The notes: a model not told the origin generated them from the sequence alone. A DNA stretch of 64,000 bases from an uncultured Saprospiraceae bacterium (GCA_938015595.1 CALLPI010000005.1:1-64000), one strand, 5' to 3'; shown: positions 43,769 through 54,621, counted from the first letter of the stretch. Made by a program: numbers and translations.

Positions 43769-45211
43769 CTACATTTGGTTGATGATTTCTGAAGCAAACT
43801 CGGAGCACTTCAGTAGGGTGGCGTCTTCCATCAGGCGGTGAAAGTCATAAGTTACCTTTTTACTGCCGATGGCGCCATCCATACCTTTGATGATGAGGTC
43901 GGCAGCTTCCGTCCAGCCCATGTAGCGCAGCATCATTTCGCCTGAAAGGATGACGGAGCCGGGGTTGACCTTGTCTTGTCCGGCATATTTGGGCGCGGTG
44001 CCGTGCGTAGCCTCAAAAATGGCATGTCCAGTGATGTAGTTGATATTGGCACCGGGGGCAATGCCAATGCCGCCCACTTGTGCAGCCAGTGCATCGGAGA
44101 GGTAGTCGCCGTTGAGGTTCATGGTGGCAATGACGTCAAAGTCCTTTGCGCGGGTGAGCACTTGCTGGAGGGTAATATCGGCTATGGCATCCTTGATGAG
44201 CAGTTTTTGTTTCCATTGGCCATTGCCGTGTGTGGGCAGTAGCTTCAGGGCGGTTTCTACTTCGGCTTGTATTTTTTGCTGTTGGGCAGGCGTCATCATA
44301 TCATAGCCAGGCTCTACCATGCGGGCATTGTCTTCTATGGATAGGCTGGGGTTGGCTTCCAAGTTGCCCAGTATCCAGGATTCGCGCTCGGTGATGACCT
44401 CTTGGCGGAAGAATTGCGTAGCTACACGGTAGCCCCACTCGCGGAAGGCACCCTCTGTGAACTTCATGATATTGCCCTTGTGCACTAGGGTTACGCTTTT
44501 GCGCTTGTTTTGAAGGGCGTAAGCAATAGCCGAATGTACCAGGCGCTCGGTGCCCAGCCAGGAAATCGGTTTGAACCCTATGCCTACGGCTACGCCCATC
44601 TCACTTGGCGTTATGCCAATCTTTTCCAATTCGGCTTGCCATTGCTGCGCCTTTTCGGCAGTGCCAAAGCGAATTTTTCCAAAATCTTTGGGAAACTCCG
44701 TTGCCAGAAAGTCCAGCACTTTTTGTGCTTCGGGGCTTCCAGCAGCGTATTCTATGCCCGCGTAGATGTCTTCAGTATTCTCTCGGAAGATGACCATGTC
44801 CACATCTTCGGGGCGTTTTACCGGGGAGGGCACACCTTTAAACCAGCGCACTGGCCGCAGGCATACGTATAGGTCAAGGATTTGCCGCAGAGCTACGTTG
44901 AGGCTGCGAATACCGCCACCTACTGGTGTAGTGAGCGGGCCTTTGATGCCAATGAGATACTCCTGGAAGGCAGCCAGAGTTTCGTCGGGTAGCCAGTTGC
45001 CGGTTTGGTTGTAGGCCTTTTCGCCTGCCAATACTTCCTTCCAGTATATTTTGCGCTTGCCGCCATAAGCCCGCTCTACAGCAGCGTCAAATACGCGCAC
45101 GGATGCCGCCCAGATGTCAGGGCCGGTGCCGTCGCCTTCGATAAAGGGAATGATGGGGTCATTAGGAACGGATAACTTTCCGTTCTGAATCGTTACTTTT
45201 GTTCCGTTCAT
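43769..45211 (-). CDS. icd: NADP-dependent isocitrate dehydrogenase
   Basis: Converts isocitrate to 2-oxoglutarate in the TCA cycle, yielding NADPH. The 480-residue product is a homodimeric type I enzyme: [41 protein letters not shown] in pieces (substrate-binding Ser and Arg residues), [29 protein letters not shown], and [20 protein letters not shown], where Lys-Tyr after HGTAP marks NADP specificity as in the Escherichia coli enzyme. The length, about 60 residues more than the E. coli protein, reflects a loop around residues 185-215. Monocistronic as far as visible. Confidence 0.95.
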   Translation of the reverse strand: MNGTKVTIQNGKLSVPNDPIIPFIEGDGTGPDIWAASVRVFDAAVERAYGGKRKIYWKEVLAGEKAYNQTGNWLPDETLAAFQEYLIGIKGPLTTPVGGGIRSLNVALRQILDLYVCLRPVRWFKGVPSPVKRPEDVDMVIFRENTEDIYAGIEYAAGSPEAQKVLDFLATEFPKDFGKIRFGTAEKAQQWQAELEKIGITPSEMGVAVGIGFKPISWLGTERLVHSAIAYALQNKRKSVTLVHKGNIMKFTEGAFREWGYRVATQFFRQEVITERESWILGNLEANPSLSIEDNARMVEPGYDMMTPAQQQKIQAEVETALKLLPTHGNGQWKQKLLIKDAIADITLQQVLTRAKDFDVIATMNLNGDYLSDALAAQVGGIGIAPGANINYITGHAIFEATHGTAPKYAGQDKVNPGSVILSGEMMLRYMGWTEAADLIIKGMDGAIGSKKVTYDFHRLMEDATLLKCSEFASEIINQM

Positions 45212-45297
45212 TGCATTAGTATTTTATTGACAAAAGGTAAGTTGCCAAAAAGGTGCAAAAATTCTACCTGACGGCAGCGCAAAAGTATAGCCGGAAT

Positions 45298-46341
45298 ATG
45301 CCAAATCCAAACTTTGACCCAAAAAACGAGCGCTTACAAGCAGACGATGCTCAAGTAGAGAAAGCCTTGCGACCCAAGTTGCTGGAGGATTTTTCCGGGC
45401 AGCCTCGCATCGTGGAAAACTTGCGCGTATTTATAGCAGCAGCCAAACAACGTAGTGAGGCACTAGACCACGTGCTGCTCAATGGCCCTCCTGGGCTGGG
45501 CAAAACTACGCTCTCGCACATCATTGCGCGCGAGCTGGGTGCTGGGTTGAAGATGTCGTCCGGGCCAGTCATTGAAAAACCTGGCGATCTGGCAGGCCTG
45601 CTCACAGGGCTTGACCCCGGCGATGTACTCTTCATTGACGAAATACACCGGCTCAACACCGTAGTAGAAGAGTATTTGTACTCTGCAATGGAAGACTACC
45701 GCATTGATATCATGATAGACAGCGGCCCCAACGCGCGCAGTATTCAGATTTCGCTCAATCCTTTTACGCTCATTGGTGCTACTACGCGAGCTGGCTTGCT
45801 CACTGCTCCCATGCGCGCCCGCTTTGGTATCACCTGTCATCTAGACTATTACGATGCGCCCACGCTGCTGCGCATTATTCGCCGTTCGGCTAGCATTCTC
45901 GGTGTAGAAATCTCAGACGGCGGCGCCATGGAAATTGCCCGCAGGAGCCGAGGCACGCCGCGCATAGCCAACGCCTTACTGCGTCGCGTCCGCGATTTTG
46001 CTCAGATCAAAGGCAATGGTGTTGTGGACGAAGAAATCGCCCGATTTGGCCTGGCGGCGCTCAACGTGGACGAGGGTGGTCTCGATGAAATGGACAACCG
46101 CATCCTCGGTGCTATCATTCACAAGTTCAAAGGAGGCCCCGTGGGGCTGAGCACCATCGCCACTGCTGTGGGCGAAGAGCCTGGTACTATTGAAGAAGTG
46201 CACGAGCCATTTCTCATCATGGAGGGGTATATTCAGCGTACGCCGCGCGGCAGGGAAGCTACAGAAAAGGCCTATCGGCATTTAGGCGTGTTGCCTCCGG
46301 GTAAGGCTGGTACATTGTTCGAGATTGAAGGTGAGTTGTAA
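45298..46341 (+). CDS. ruvB: Holliday junction branch migration ATPase RuvB
   Basis: RuvB is the hexameric AAA+ motor that drives Holliday junction migration with RuvA. The 347-residue product has N-terminal [11 protein letters not shown], Walker A GPPGLGKT (residues 63-70), Walker [11 protein letters not shown], the sensor motif [10 protein letters not shown] followed by the arginine-finger region APMRARFGI, and the winged-helix C-terminus [15 protein letters not shown]...[10 protein letters not shown]. Start [10 protein letters not shown] at 45298; an upstream TTG reading adds 15 unrelated residues. ruvA is not adjacent. The 86 bases to the divergent icd carry no clear promoter box. Confidence 0.97.
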   Translation: MPNPNFDPKNERLQADDAQVEKALRPKLLEDFSGQPRIVENLRVFIAAAKQRSEALDHVLLNGPPGLGKTTLSHIIARELGAGLKMSSGPVIEKPGDLAGLLTGLDPGDVLFIDEIHRLNTVVEEYLYSAMEDYRIDIMIDSGPNARSIQISLNPFTLIGATTRAGLLTAPMRARFGITCHLDYYDAPTLLRIIRRSASILGVEISDGGAMEIARRSRGTPRIANALLRRVRDFAQIKGNGVVDEEIARFGLAALNVDEGGLDEMDNRILGAIIHKFKGGPVGLSTIATAVGEEPGTIEEVHEPFLIMEGYIQRTPRGREATEKAYRHLGVLPPGKAGTLFEIEGEL

Positions 46342-46976
46342 GCAATAGGCTACTTACTCTGGCTGGGGAGGGATGTGTCTGTGAGAGGCTTTTGAGTTGA
46401 CTGGCGTGCCCATGCGCTATCTACCCTGTCTTTGATAACACGCCATACTTCTTTGTAGGACGTGCCAAAGCGTGCTCATCAGGAAAAATGATAATGGCTA
46501 TCCGTTGGTTCATGTCTGTCTAATACTTCGGCTTGCCAAGTTTTGTGCACTGCATCTGTAAATCATGTACAAAACTTTGCGTTGCTTAATTGATCGTAAA
46601 AGTAGAAAAAATTCAGACATAACACCTGAGGAGCAGCCACTGAAAATATCTGGCTCTCCGTACGCGCTTGGTAAATTGCGGCTAAAAAATGCTTATTTGA
46701 GGGAGCTATTCCGTTTGCATACCTGGTCGGCGTTACACGGGCTATATATGCTGAAAAAAGTTAAAATGCCGCCGCATCATAAATTATTCGCAACGCTATG
46801 CGCTATTTTCGCGTAAATGCTGCGATATTTGTGCTACTTTTAATCCTATCTGAAAAACTGCTATGAGAAGACCCACGATTTTGTAAACGCATTCTGGGTA
46901 AACAAGCTCCCTGCCATGGGTGGCTCAACTATAATTCGCATTATCATAGGGAATCTCAAAAACGCACTCTCGTCCC
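46342..46976. other. 635-base intergenic region with palindromic repeat copy B and possible gene remnant
   Basis: No intact gene is convincing. On the minus strand, ATG 46513 opens a 30-codon frame (MNQRIAIIIFPDE) and an overlapping second frame reads ARFGTSYKEVWRVIKDRVDSAW down to a stop at 46350; a single frameshift would join them, so this may be a gene remnant. Palindromic repeat copy B sits at 46536-46579. The 83-codon plus-strand frame at 46565-46816 overlaps the repeat and looks accidental. The right part is A+T-rich and probably holds the promoter of the T9SS locus (candidate -7 box GATATTTG near 46827). Confidence 0.5.
46536..46579. repeat. Palindromic repeat element, copy B
   Basis: CCAAGTTTTGTGCAC (46536-46550) and ATGTACAAAACTTTG (46565-46579) pair 12 of 15 around a 14-base loop. 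It has the same arms, the same loop length and the same GCGTTG right flank as copy A at 34179-34222. Confidence 0.75.
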
Positions 46977-47930
46977 ATGAACGGAATACGTACTCTCGTA
47001 CCGGTGGCGCTCTTGCTGTGCAGCGCCTATTCAAAAGGCCAGCAACTCTCCCTCTTCACGCAGTATCGTGAAAATGCCGTCATCATTAATCCGGCAGCCA
47101 TGGAAAGCGACTTTCTCGCTTTCGGCAGCAACCTCACTTTCGGCGCCTCTTACAGGGTGCAGTGGTCGGGTTTCCGGTCGGCACCGCGCACCCAAACCCT
47201 GCGCGCTTCGTTCATCAGCAAGCGATTTGCCGGGGTAACGCCCCTGTTAGGCGGTCACATTATCAACGATCAAACCGGGCCTACCGGGTTCGCTGGGGTG
47301 TATGGCCGCATCGGAGGGGTAGTTACTAATGACCCCGAGTACGGAGGCTTTGCCATAGCTATCACGGGTGGCGCTGTGCAGTACCGCGTCAAGGCCTCGG
47401 AGTTGTTCCTGCGAGACGATGGGGACGTACTCGGCTCTACCAATCAAACCCGTATTTTCCCGGATGTAGGCATTGGCATGTACTATTACCAAATGGTGGG
47501 CGACGGCAACTTCTTCTACGCGGGAGCTTCTATGCCGCAGGCGCTAGGGCTTAATCTGACTTTCAAGAATGAAAATGGCCAGTTCTACACCAAGCGGGTA
47601 CAACACATCTACGGCACATTAGGCTTCTATAAGTTTACCAACGGCGGCGATGGATTCATCGAACCATCGGTGCTGTTCAAATATGCTCCTAATGCTCCAC
47701 TGAATGTGGATGTCAACTTGCGCTATCAGATCCCCAGTAGTTTATGGATTGGTGCTGGCATGTCTTCCGCCAAGGCCATCCACCTAGAAACTGGTCTTTT
47801 ACTGGGCGAAGCGTTAGGCGCTGATAATGTGTTTCGCATAGGATATGGCTTTGACTACCCGTTCAGTTCCATCGGGCCTAGCACGGGCGCTACCCACGAG
47901 ATCAATCTCACCATATCGCTTGATCGCTAG
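46977..47930 (+). CDS. PorP/SprF family T9SS outer-membrane protein (locus 2)
   Basis: A 317-residue PorP/SprF-type barrel: signal peptide MNGIRTLVPVALLLCSAYSKGQQ, then LFTQYRENAVIINPAAMESD, SYRVQWSGFRSAPRTQTLRASF, and late strands VNLRYQIPSSLWIGAGMSSAKAIHLETGLLLG in pieces, ending INLTISLDR. Members are thought to hold or guide specific type B T9SS substrates at the cell surface. It precedes the giant type B protein gene by 79 bases on the same strand, so the pair is the functional counterpart of locus 1 but with the gene order reversed. Confidence 0.9.
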   Translation: MNGIRTLVPVALLLCSAYSKGQQLSLFTQYRENAVIINPAAMESDFLAFGSNLTFGASYRVQWSGFRSAPRTQTLRASFISKRFAGVTPLLGGHIINDQTGPTGFAGVYGRIGGVVTNDPEYGGFAIAITGGAVQYRVKASELFLRDDGDVLGSTNQTRIFPDVGIGMYYYQMVGDGNFFYAGASMPQALGLNLTFKNENGQFYTKRVQHIYGTLGFYKFTNGGDGFIEPSVLFKYAPNAPLNVDVNLRYQIPSSLWIGAGMSSAKAIHLETGLLLGEALGADNVFRIGYGFDYPFSSIGPSTGATHEINLTISLDR

Positions 47931-48009
47931 AGGAAAATACTTGCTCCGAATGTATGACAACTGTTTTCCCATGAATTTTAAAACTAATTCGCTCAAATTC
48001 AATCACAGC

Positions 48010-51000
48010 ATGAAAGATATTATTTTCGGATTGCTCTTCTGTCTGGCTTTTTCTACAGGTCTGATGGCGCAGCCGGGGTTTTACTTTAGCAATGAAGCCG
48101 CTTGCCAGGGCGAAACCTTCTGTGTGGACGTCACCGTGGACAATTTCTCCAACATCACTGGTACCACCTACCAGATACGCTGGGATGCTGCCATTATTCA
48201 GTATCAAAGCATACAAAACCCCACCTTGCCGGGCTTCAACATTGCTACTCATGTGGATGCCAGCGCCGCGGCCAGCGGTATACTCAGCATCAGTTGGAGC
48301 GTAGCGCCTTGTGGTGTGCCAGGCACAATGGGTGTTACCTTGGTCGATTGCTTTGGTCAGTGTCGGCCTACTATCATGCAGATATGCTTCCGAATGCTTT
48401 CTAGTACATATGGCGCCAGCACTACGGTGGGCATAGGCCCTAATCCTTACATCACCAAAGACAACAGCGCTTGCCAGAACGTAGGGCTCATCAATAATCC
48501 CGGCATCGTTAGCAACTGCGTAAGACCGGTAGAACTCATCGCCTCGCGCCGGCAGGGTAACCCTGGCGACCTAGTGTGTGTGGACTTCCGCGTCACTGGG
48601 TTTGATGATTTGAACAGTATGCAGTTCACCGTCAATTACGATTCTTCAGTGTTGACATTCGAGAATGTGGTTATTCCTGGTGCCTTGCCTAATTTCTCAC
48701 AAGCCAACTTTGGTACGCCGCCCAGTTTACCGGCGGGTACCATCACTGTGTCGTGGTCTTACACCCCGCCGGATAATTCAGGCATTACCCTGTTAGACAG
48801 TACCATGATTTTCCAGGTGTGCTTCCGAATATCTGGGCAGTGCGAGGCGGCTTCACTTATTACATTTGGCGACAGCCCTACACCTATAGAATTTGGCAAC
48901 ACTATTGTACAGAATTTCAACATCATGGTGTTGCCGCGTAATGGTCGGGTACAGGTCTCCAATTGCAATCCCACTGGCATGCCTATGCGGGTAGTGTGCG
49001 GCCCACCACGCAACCTTGGTGAAACCTTCTGCGTGGACATCACGGCCAACAACTTTTTTAATGTAGCGGCTTTCAATTATCTGGTAGAATGGAACCCTGC
49101 TATCTTGGAGTTTCAGAGCATAGCCAACATTACTACTAATGGTATTTCCAACTTTACGCCGGCCAATTTTTCTACGGCCAACGTCCAGGGTGGTATCTTG
49201 AGGGTAAACTGGGTGCGCACCGCCAATAACAACGCCTTCATCCCTAATGGCGAGGTGCACTATCGCATTTGCTTCAAAGTAATAGGCGTGGGAGGCAACA
49301 GCCCTATATCCATTGGCGGTCCATTGCCTTTTATGCAGCTCAACAACCTCAACGCCCCCAATATCGGTATCAACTCCACTAATTGTGAGGTGATCATCAA
49401 CCAGCCTACTGGCGTAACGCTTCAAGTGGCTAGTGCCGATGCCAACTACAACCAACAGGTATGCGTCAATATTTCGGCTAATAATTTCAGAGACATCACC
49501 CGCTTCCGCTTCTCTGTAAACTGGGACCCACTGCACTTGCAATTTGTGTCTATCCAGAACTTGACCCTGCCAGGAGTCAATCCTTTGGTCAATTTCAACC
49601 AGTTGGGCGTGGCTTCTGGTACGCTTTCCTTCGACTGGAGCACCATGACGCCAGTAACCCGACCAGATGGAACTGACCTGTTCCGATTATGCTTCCTGGT
49701 GGTAGGCCAACCTGGCGATTGCGACTTGGTATCTATCACCGACGTGCCACTGGCTCGGGAGGCAGTCACTTCCTTCTCCAATGGCAACAACATCGGCATT
49801 AGCGTACAAAATGGTACGGTATGCTCGCTTTTCCCAGAGGGCTTTTTCATGAATGTGGGCACGGTCAACGGCTTTTGGCGCGATACCATTTGCGTGCCGT
49901 TCACAGTGGCCAGTTTCGACAATATCACGGATGCGCGTTTCGATGTGAGTTTCAATCCGAACAACCTTAGCTACGTGGGCGTGCGCAACCTGGCTAACTT
50001 GCCCGGCCTAAGCACAAGTACTTTCGATGCGACCCAGGCCGACATAGGGCTTATTCGCTTCAACTGGAACAGCCTCCAGCCCAGGATGCTGCCCGATAGC
50101 ACTGTGCTTTTTGAAATGTGTTTTGCTGCCATTGGCGAGGCCAGAGGAACTTGTCATCGGGTGGAAGTTATACGCGACCCCGCTCCGGTGGTACTCACTT
50201 CGGCTGGTGTTGGGAGCCTGGTATTCCGAAACGGTCGGGTTTGCGTAGGCGACAAACTCATACTGGAATCCGTGACGATCACTCCGGTGAGCTGTCCAGG
50301 TGCTAACGACGGGCGCATAGAGCTTACAGTAGTCGGCGGTCGTCCGCCATATGGAAATACCTGGGAATCAGATCCGTTGCAGTTTTTCCCCCTGGTGGGC
50401 CGAAACCTGCCGGTAGGCCCGATTGTGGTGACTACCCGCGACAACAGTTCTCCTGCCGTCATTCGGGTGGATACTTTCTTTGTACCTTTGGCCACTAACG
50501 TACCTACGGTAAACGCCGGCCCTGACCGCCCGTTTCCTTGTGATGGTTCGCCGATTCTTGCCTTGCAGACGCAGGTCAGCCAGGGGCCGGATTTTGCCTA
50601 CAAATGGACTACTCTAGGAGGGGAACTGGCCTTGCCAGACACCAATGCTACCGGCCTTGCCCGTCGTCAGGGTATTTATATTCTGGCGGTGACTAACCGC
50701 GTTACCGGCTGTACCGTTACTGATACAGTGTTGGTGACCAACCCTGTGCTGCCTATTGCTGATGGCGGCCCTGATCAGCTTACTACCTGTCTTTCAGATA
50801 CTGTGATGCTCAATGGCAGCCTAAGCAGCATGGGAGATACAGTAACTTATAGTTGGACGGCTTTCAACGGCGGAACTATTCTGGCAGGCGAGCAGAATCA
50901 GGCTTCGCCTCGCGTCAGAGGCACAGGCACGTATGCGCTGGAGGTCCGATTTACTACCTCTGGTTGTATTGCACGGGATACGGTATTGGTCAACGACGGT

Positions 51001-54000
51001 GCTATACTCCCTACGGCTTTTGGTGGCGCAGATGCCGAGATTGGTTGCAGTGCTTCTGTCACTCTGGATGGCTCTGCTTCGTTTGGCGCCAATCCGCTCA
51101 GCCTCAGTTGGCAAAATCAGTCGGGTACTACATTGTCTAATACCGCTACTTACGAGGCTTCCAGTCCAGGTACCTTTATTTTGGTGGCCCGGGATACAGT
51201 GAATGGTTGTATCGCTCGGGATACCGTAGTGGTGACGCCTACGACCAATGTGCCTACAGTAAACGCCGGTGCCGACCTGACGCTCACTTGTGACATGCCC
51301 GAAGTGACCTTTGCCGCCAGCGTCACTAATTCTACTTCTTTTTCTGTACAATGGACGCCTGTTGATTCAGGCGGCGCGTTGGTCAGCAGTACCGTAACTC
51401 AACTCAATGCCCGTGCTTCGGCGCCAGGCACCTATCGAGTGGAAATACGTGATCTCTTCACCCAATGTATAGCTACTGATACCGTGGTGGTCAACGATGG
51501 CACTCAGTTGCCAGACGTAGCGCTGACTGTCTCCAATGCCCTCACCTGTGATTCTACCCAAGTGCGCGTGAGTGCTACTACGCCTGCTGGCAACGACTTC
51601 ACTACTCGCTGGACTTTCAACGGGCAGAACATAGGTACGCAGGTCAATGCTATCGACGTCGCGGAGCCTGGTTTTTACGCCATTGAAGTAACAAATACCA
51701 CTACCGGCTGCGTGCGCCTTGACTCCGTAGAAGTGCGCCGTGACCTCAGTGCGCCAAGTGTAGGCATTGTACCGCCGGCTACCTGGACTTGCCAATTTGA
51801 TACAATTCAGCTCACTTCTAACATCATTACCGGCAATGTGCCAGGTATAAGATTTGAGTGGACGGGCGCCAATAATGATACCACCGCCATTATCGGACGT
51901 ACAGCGCAGAACCCCGCTGTGATCCGCCCTGGTAGCTATACGTTGCGTGCGTTTAGTCCTGTTACTGGGTGTTTTGGTGAGGCCACCGTCACGGTGCAAG
52001 CCGACTCCATACGCCCCACTGCCCAGGCTGGCGATGATCGCACTATCGGCTGTAGCGGCGAAACAGTCCAACTGCGTGGCATAGCTAATACTGCGGGTGT
52101 CAACCCACTAGGCTTCTCCTGGATTGGTCCGGATGGAACAGTCATTACCACGCAAGACACCATTACGGTCTCCATTTTTGGCGCATATGTATTCGTGGTG
52201 CGAGACGAAGTGAATGGTTGCTTTGCTACGGATACGGTGCTGATCAACTCCAGTGCTGACGTACCCACAGTGACCATAGCCCCGGATACGTTGCGCCTGA
52301 CGTGTAACAACACCTCTGTGACCATACCTGGCCAAATCAGCTTCAACAGTAGTTTCACTTTTGAATGGATTTCCCTGGCGTTTGGAGCATTGGAGCCAGG
52401 TACAGAGACTAGCCAGACACCGCGTACTTCCACCGGCGGGATTTACATCTTGCGGGCCACCAACCCGGCTAATATGTGCTTTGCTTCAGATACTGTAGTA
52501 GTTATTGCTGACCAGCAGCTACCCGTTGCTGACGCCGGAGGCTCTTACACGCTCACGTGCAGGGAGCCATCTATTCAATTGAGTTCGCAGGGGTCGTCTT
52601 CTGGTGCCGGCATTCGCTACGACTGGTATTTGAACGACCTTAACAACCTGGTGGCTGCCAACAATGCTACTCCCACTATTCAGCAGCCTGGCAATTATCT
52701 CCTACAGGTTACCAATCTCAATAATGGCTGTACTCGCATAGACACGGCATTTGTAGCACAGGATGGTACGCCGCCTCAAATATCTGTGCTCACGCAGTCG
52801 CTTGAGTTGTTCTTAACTTGTGCTATCACGCAGGTAAGCGCTAGGGTAGCCTACACGCCTGAAAATCCAAACTTTGATATTGAGTGGTCGTTCAGTCAAG
52901 GAGGGAACATTGTATTGCTCTCTGCTGACAGCCTTACCATTACAGTCAATAGGCCAGGAATATACACCATTCGAGTGACCAACCCAGACAACGGGTGCGT
53001 AGGGAGTAACGAAGTGGTGGTAGAAGCAGATACACTGCGCCCCACCATTGTCATTGAACCGTCTCCTGGTAGGCAGATTACTTGTGCCACCTCACTGATT
53101 AGCTTAAATGCCTCCAGTTCCTCTTCGGGGCCTGATTTTACCTCCCAGTGGAATGTACTGGAAGGAGGGCCTTTGACTACCTTGGCTCCATTGCAAGTCA
53201 CTACCTCTACTTCTGGTGTATATGAGTTGGTAGTTGTAGATACTACTAATGGTTGCATAAGCAGAGATACCATCAAAATCACAGAGAACTTTGATACGCC
53301 AGTGGTCACGATTGCTGTTCCGGAGGCAATCACCTGCAACACTTCATCTGTGGTGCTCGATGCTAATGGCTCTTCGTCAGGGGCAAATTTCAGCATCAGC
53401 TGGATGGGTATTGAAGGAGGCACAGTGTCGCCTACAGGGAATCCCTTGCAGGTCACAGTCAACAGCGGCGGTCTGTTTGAGTTGACCATACGTGATAACA
53501 CAAATGGTTGCGAGGGGCGCGACACCGTATTCGTAAGGCAAGATAACATGCCCCCGGTGGCCAATGCCGGCTCCGATGTAGAGATCAGTTGTGGAGGTGT
53601 TACCACAACGCTGGACGGCTCCGGCTCTGACGCTGGCAACAACATCAGCTACCAGTGGAGCGCCATTAGCGGCGGCGGCCCCATTACAGGTGCAACAATG
53701 GCCTCGGCATCAGTCAACGTTGCCGGTACTTATCAGCTGCTGGTAACCAACACCAGCAATGGCTGCTCGGCAACAGATACTGTAGTGGTGCGCATCGCCA
53801 ATAACTTGCCGGAGGCCATGGCCGGCGAAGATACTCAGGTATGCGGAGGAAGCGTCAATCTTCGCGCTATACTGCCCCCCACTACTACTGGTCGGTGGAC
53901 TAGCCTGGGACAAGCCGTGGTGAGCGACCCTGGTAATCCCGAATCTGCCGTAACCAACGCTCAGATCGGCGATAATCGCTTTGTGTGGACGCTCTCTACC

Positions 54001-54621
54001 ACTGATTGTCCTAATTACAGCAGCGATACCGTCAATATTCTTGTACAGCGTGCTCCTGACGCCAACAATGACCAGGCTACATTGCCAGCGGGTATGCTGA
54101 GCGCTTCTATCAATGTAACGGCCAATGACCAGTTGTTTGGCGCCTCGGCCTTTACTGTGGCGGTGGTATCGCCGCCTTCGCTAGGGCGCGTGGGTAATAC
54201 TAGCGGCGGAGTACTGGACTACAGCGTTGCGCCAGGGGTATTTGGGCAAGACCAGCTACGCTACCAAATCTGCAATGCAGATTGCCCCACGCTCTGCGAT
54301 ACTGCCATAGTACAAATCCAAATTGAACGCGGTAACGTGGTGATTAACCTGCCTAATGCCATCACGCCCAATGGCGATGGCCTCAATGACCAGCTTGTGT
54401 TTGAACAGTTGTTGGATGGCGGGCAGCAATACCCCAATAATGAACTCATCATCTTCAATCGCTGGAACGACATCGTATTCCGCGCGCGTCCTTACCTCAA
54501 CGACTGGCGCGGTACGAACCAGTCTGGTCAGGAGTTACCCCAGGGCACATATTACTACATCCTGCGGCTTAATATTGCTGAGGGAGAAATCATCCGGGGC
54601 GATGTTACTATTGTGCGCTGA
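48010..54621 (+). CDS. Giant T9SS type B surface protein with cohesin-like and cysteine-paired repeats (locus 2)
   Basis: A 2203-residue secreted protein. Signal peptide MKDIIFGLLFCLAFSTGLMAQ sets the start. Residues about 21-770 are five cohesin-like modules of about 150 residues (each with CVDVTVDNFSN or a variant, W...I.QYQSI, GILSISWS). One SprB-like repeat follows (ITPVSCPGANDGRIELTVVGG). Residues about 829-2015 hold 14 Ig/PKD-like repeats of about 85 residues, each with one early and one late Cys (LTC...NGC) and mostly a DTVVV end; then a VTANDQLFG module and a type B sorting domain (AITPNGDGLNDQ, IIFNRWNDIVF, TYYYILRL). It is probably an adhesin or scaffold exported by T9SS with the upstream PorP protein. 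Confidence 0.92.
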   Translation: MKDIIFGLLFCLAFSTGLMAQPGFYFSNEAACQGETFCVDVTVDNFSNITGTTYQIRWDAAIIQYQSIQNPTLPGFNIATHVDASAAASGILSISWSVAPCGVPGTMGVTLVDCFGQCRPTIMQICFRMLSSTYGASTTVGIGPNPYITKDNSACQNVGLINNPGIVSNCVRPVELIASRRQGNPGDLVCVDFRVTGFDDLNSMQFTVNYDSSVLTFENVVIPGALPNFSQANFGTPPSLPAGTITVSWSYTPPDNSGITLLDSTMIFQVCFRISGQCEAASLITFGDSPTPIEFGNTIVQNFNIMVLPRNGRVQVSNCNPTGMPMRVVCGPPRNLGETFCVDITANNFFNVAAFNYLVEWNPAILEFQSIANITTNGISNFTPANFSTANVQGGILRVNWVRTANNNAFIPNGEVHYRICFKVIGVGGNSPISIGGPLPFMQLNNLNAPNIGINSTNCEVIINQPTGVTLQVASADANYNQQVCVNISANNFRDITRFRFSVNWDPLHLQFVSIQNLTLPGVNPLVNFNQLGVASGTLSFDWSTMTPVTRPDGTDLFRLCFLVVGQPGDCDLVSITDVPLAREAVTSFSNGNNIGISVQNGTVCSLFPEGFFMNVGTVNGFWRDTICVPFTVASFDNITDARFDVSFNPNNLSYVGVRNLANLPGLSTSTFDATQADIGLIRFNWNSLQPRMLPDSTVLFEMCFAAIGEARGTCHRVEVIRDPAPVVLTSAGVGSLVFRNGRVCVGDKLILESVTITPVSCPGANDGRIELTVVGGRPPYGNTWESDPLQFFPLVGRNLPVGPIVVTTRDNSSPAVIRVDTFFVPLATNVPTVNAGPDRPFPCDGSPILALQTQVSQGPDFAYKWTTLGGELALPDTNATGLARRQGIYILAVTNRVTGCTVTDTVLVTNPVLPIADGGPDQLTTCLSDTVMLNGSLSSMGDTVTYSWTAFNGGTILAGEQNQASPRVRGTGTYALEVRFTTSGCIARDTVLVNDGAILPTAFGGADAEIGCSASVTLDGSASFGANPLSLSWQNQSGTTLSNTATYEASSPGTFILVARDTVNGCIARDTVVVTPTTNVPTVNAGADLTLTCDMPEVTFAASVTNSTSFSVQWTPVDSGGALVSSTVTQLNARASAPGTYRVEIRDLFTQCIATDTVVVNDGTQLPDVALTVSNALTCDSTQVRVSATTPAGNDFTTRWTFNGQNIGTQVNAIDVAEPGFYAIEVTNTTTGCVRLDSVEVRRDLSAPSVGIVPPATWTCQFDTIQLTSNIITGNVPGIRFEWTGANNDTTAIIGRTAQNPAVIRPGSYTLRAFSPVTGCFGEATVTVQADSIRPTAQAGDDRTIGCSGETVQLRGIANTAGVNPLGFSWIGPDGTVITTQDTITVSIFGAYVFVVRDEVNGCFATDTVLINSSADVPTVTIAPDTLRLTCNNTSVTIPGQISFNSSFTFEWISLAFGALEPGTETSQTPRTSTGGIYILRATNPANMCFASDTVVVIADQQLPVADAGGSYTLTCREPSIQLSSQGSSSGAGIRYDWYLNDLNNLVAANNATPTIQQPGNYLLQVTNLNNGCTRIDTAFVAQDGTPPQISVLTQSLELFLTCAITQVSARVAYTPENPNFDIEWSFSQGGNIVLLSADSLTITVNRPGIYTIRVTNPDNGCVGSNEVVVEADTLRPTIVIEPSPGRQITCATSLISLNASSSSSGPDFTSQWNVLEGGPLTTLAPLQVTTSTSGVYELVVVDTTNGCISRDTIKITENFDTPVVTIAVPEAITCNTSSVVLDANGSSSGANFSISWMGIEGGTVSPTGNPLQVTVNSGGLFELTIRDNTNGCEGRDTVFVRQDNMPPVANAGSDVEISCGGVTTTLDGSGSDAGNNISYQWSAISGGGPITGATMASASVNVAGTYQLLVTNTSNGCSATDTVVVRIANNLPEAMAGEDTQVCGGSVNLRAILPPTTTGRWTSLGQAVVSDPGNPESAVTNAQIGDNRFVWTLSTTDCPNYSSDTVNILVQRAPDANNDQATLPAGMLSASINVTANDQLFGASAFTVAVVSPPSLGRVGNTSGGVLDYSVAPGVFGQDQLRYQICNADCPTLCDTAIVQIQIERGNVVINLPNAITPNGDGLNDQLVFEQLLDGGQQYPNNELIIFNRWNDIVFRARPYLNDWRGTNQSGQELPQGTYYYILRLNIAEGEIIRGDVTIVR

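Noticed and set aside
46565-46816. 83-codon plus-strand frame
   Set aside because: Its start lies inside palindromic repeat copy B, it has no promoter box, and the product resembles no protein family.
50821-53645. Several long minus-strand open frames (176-249 codons)
   Set aside because: All are antisense to the repeat region of the giant T9SS protein; their own repetition merely mirrors the coding repeats.
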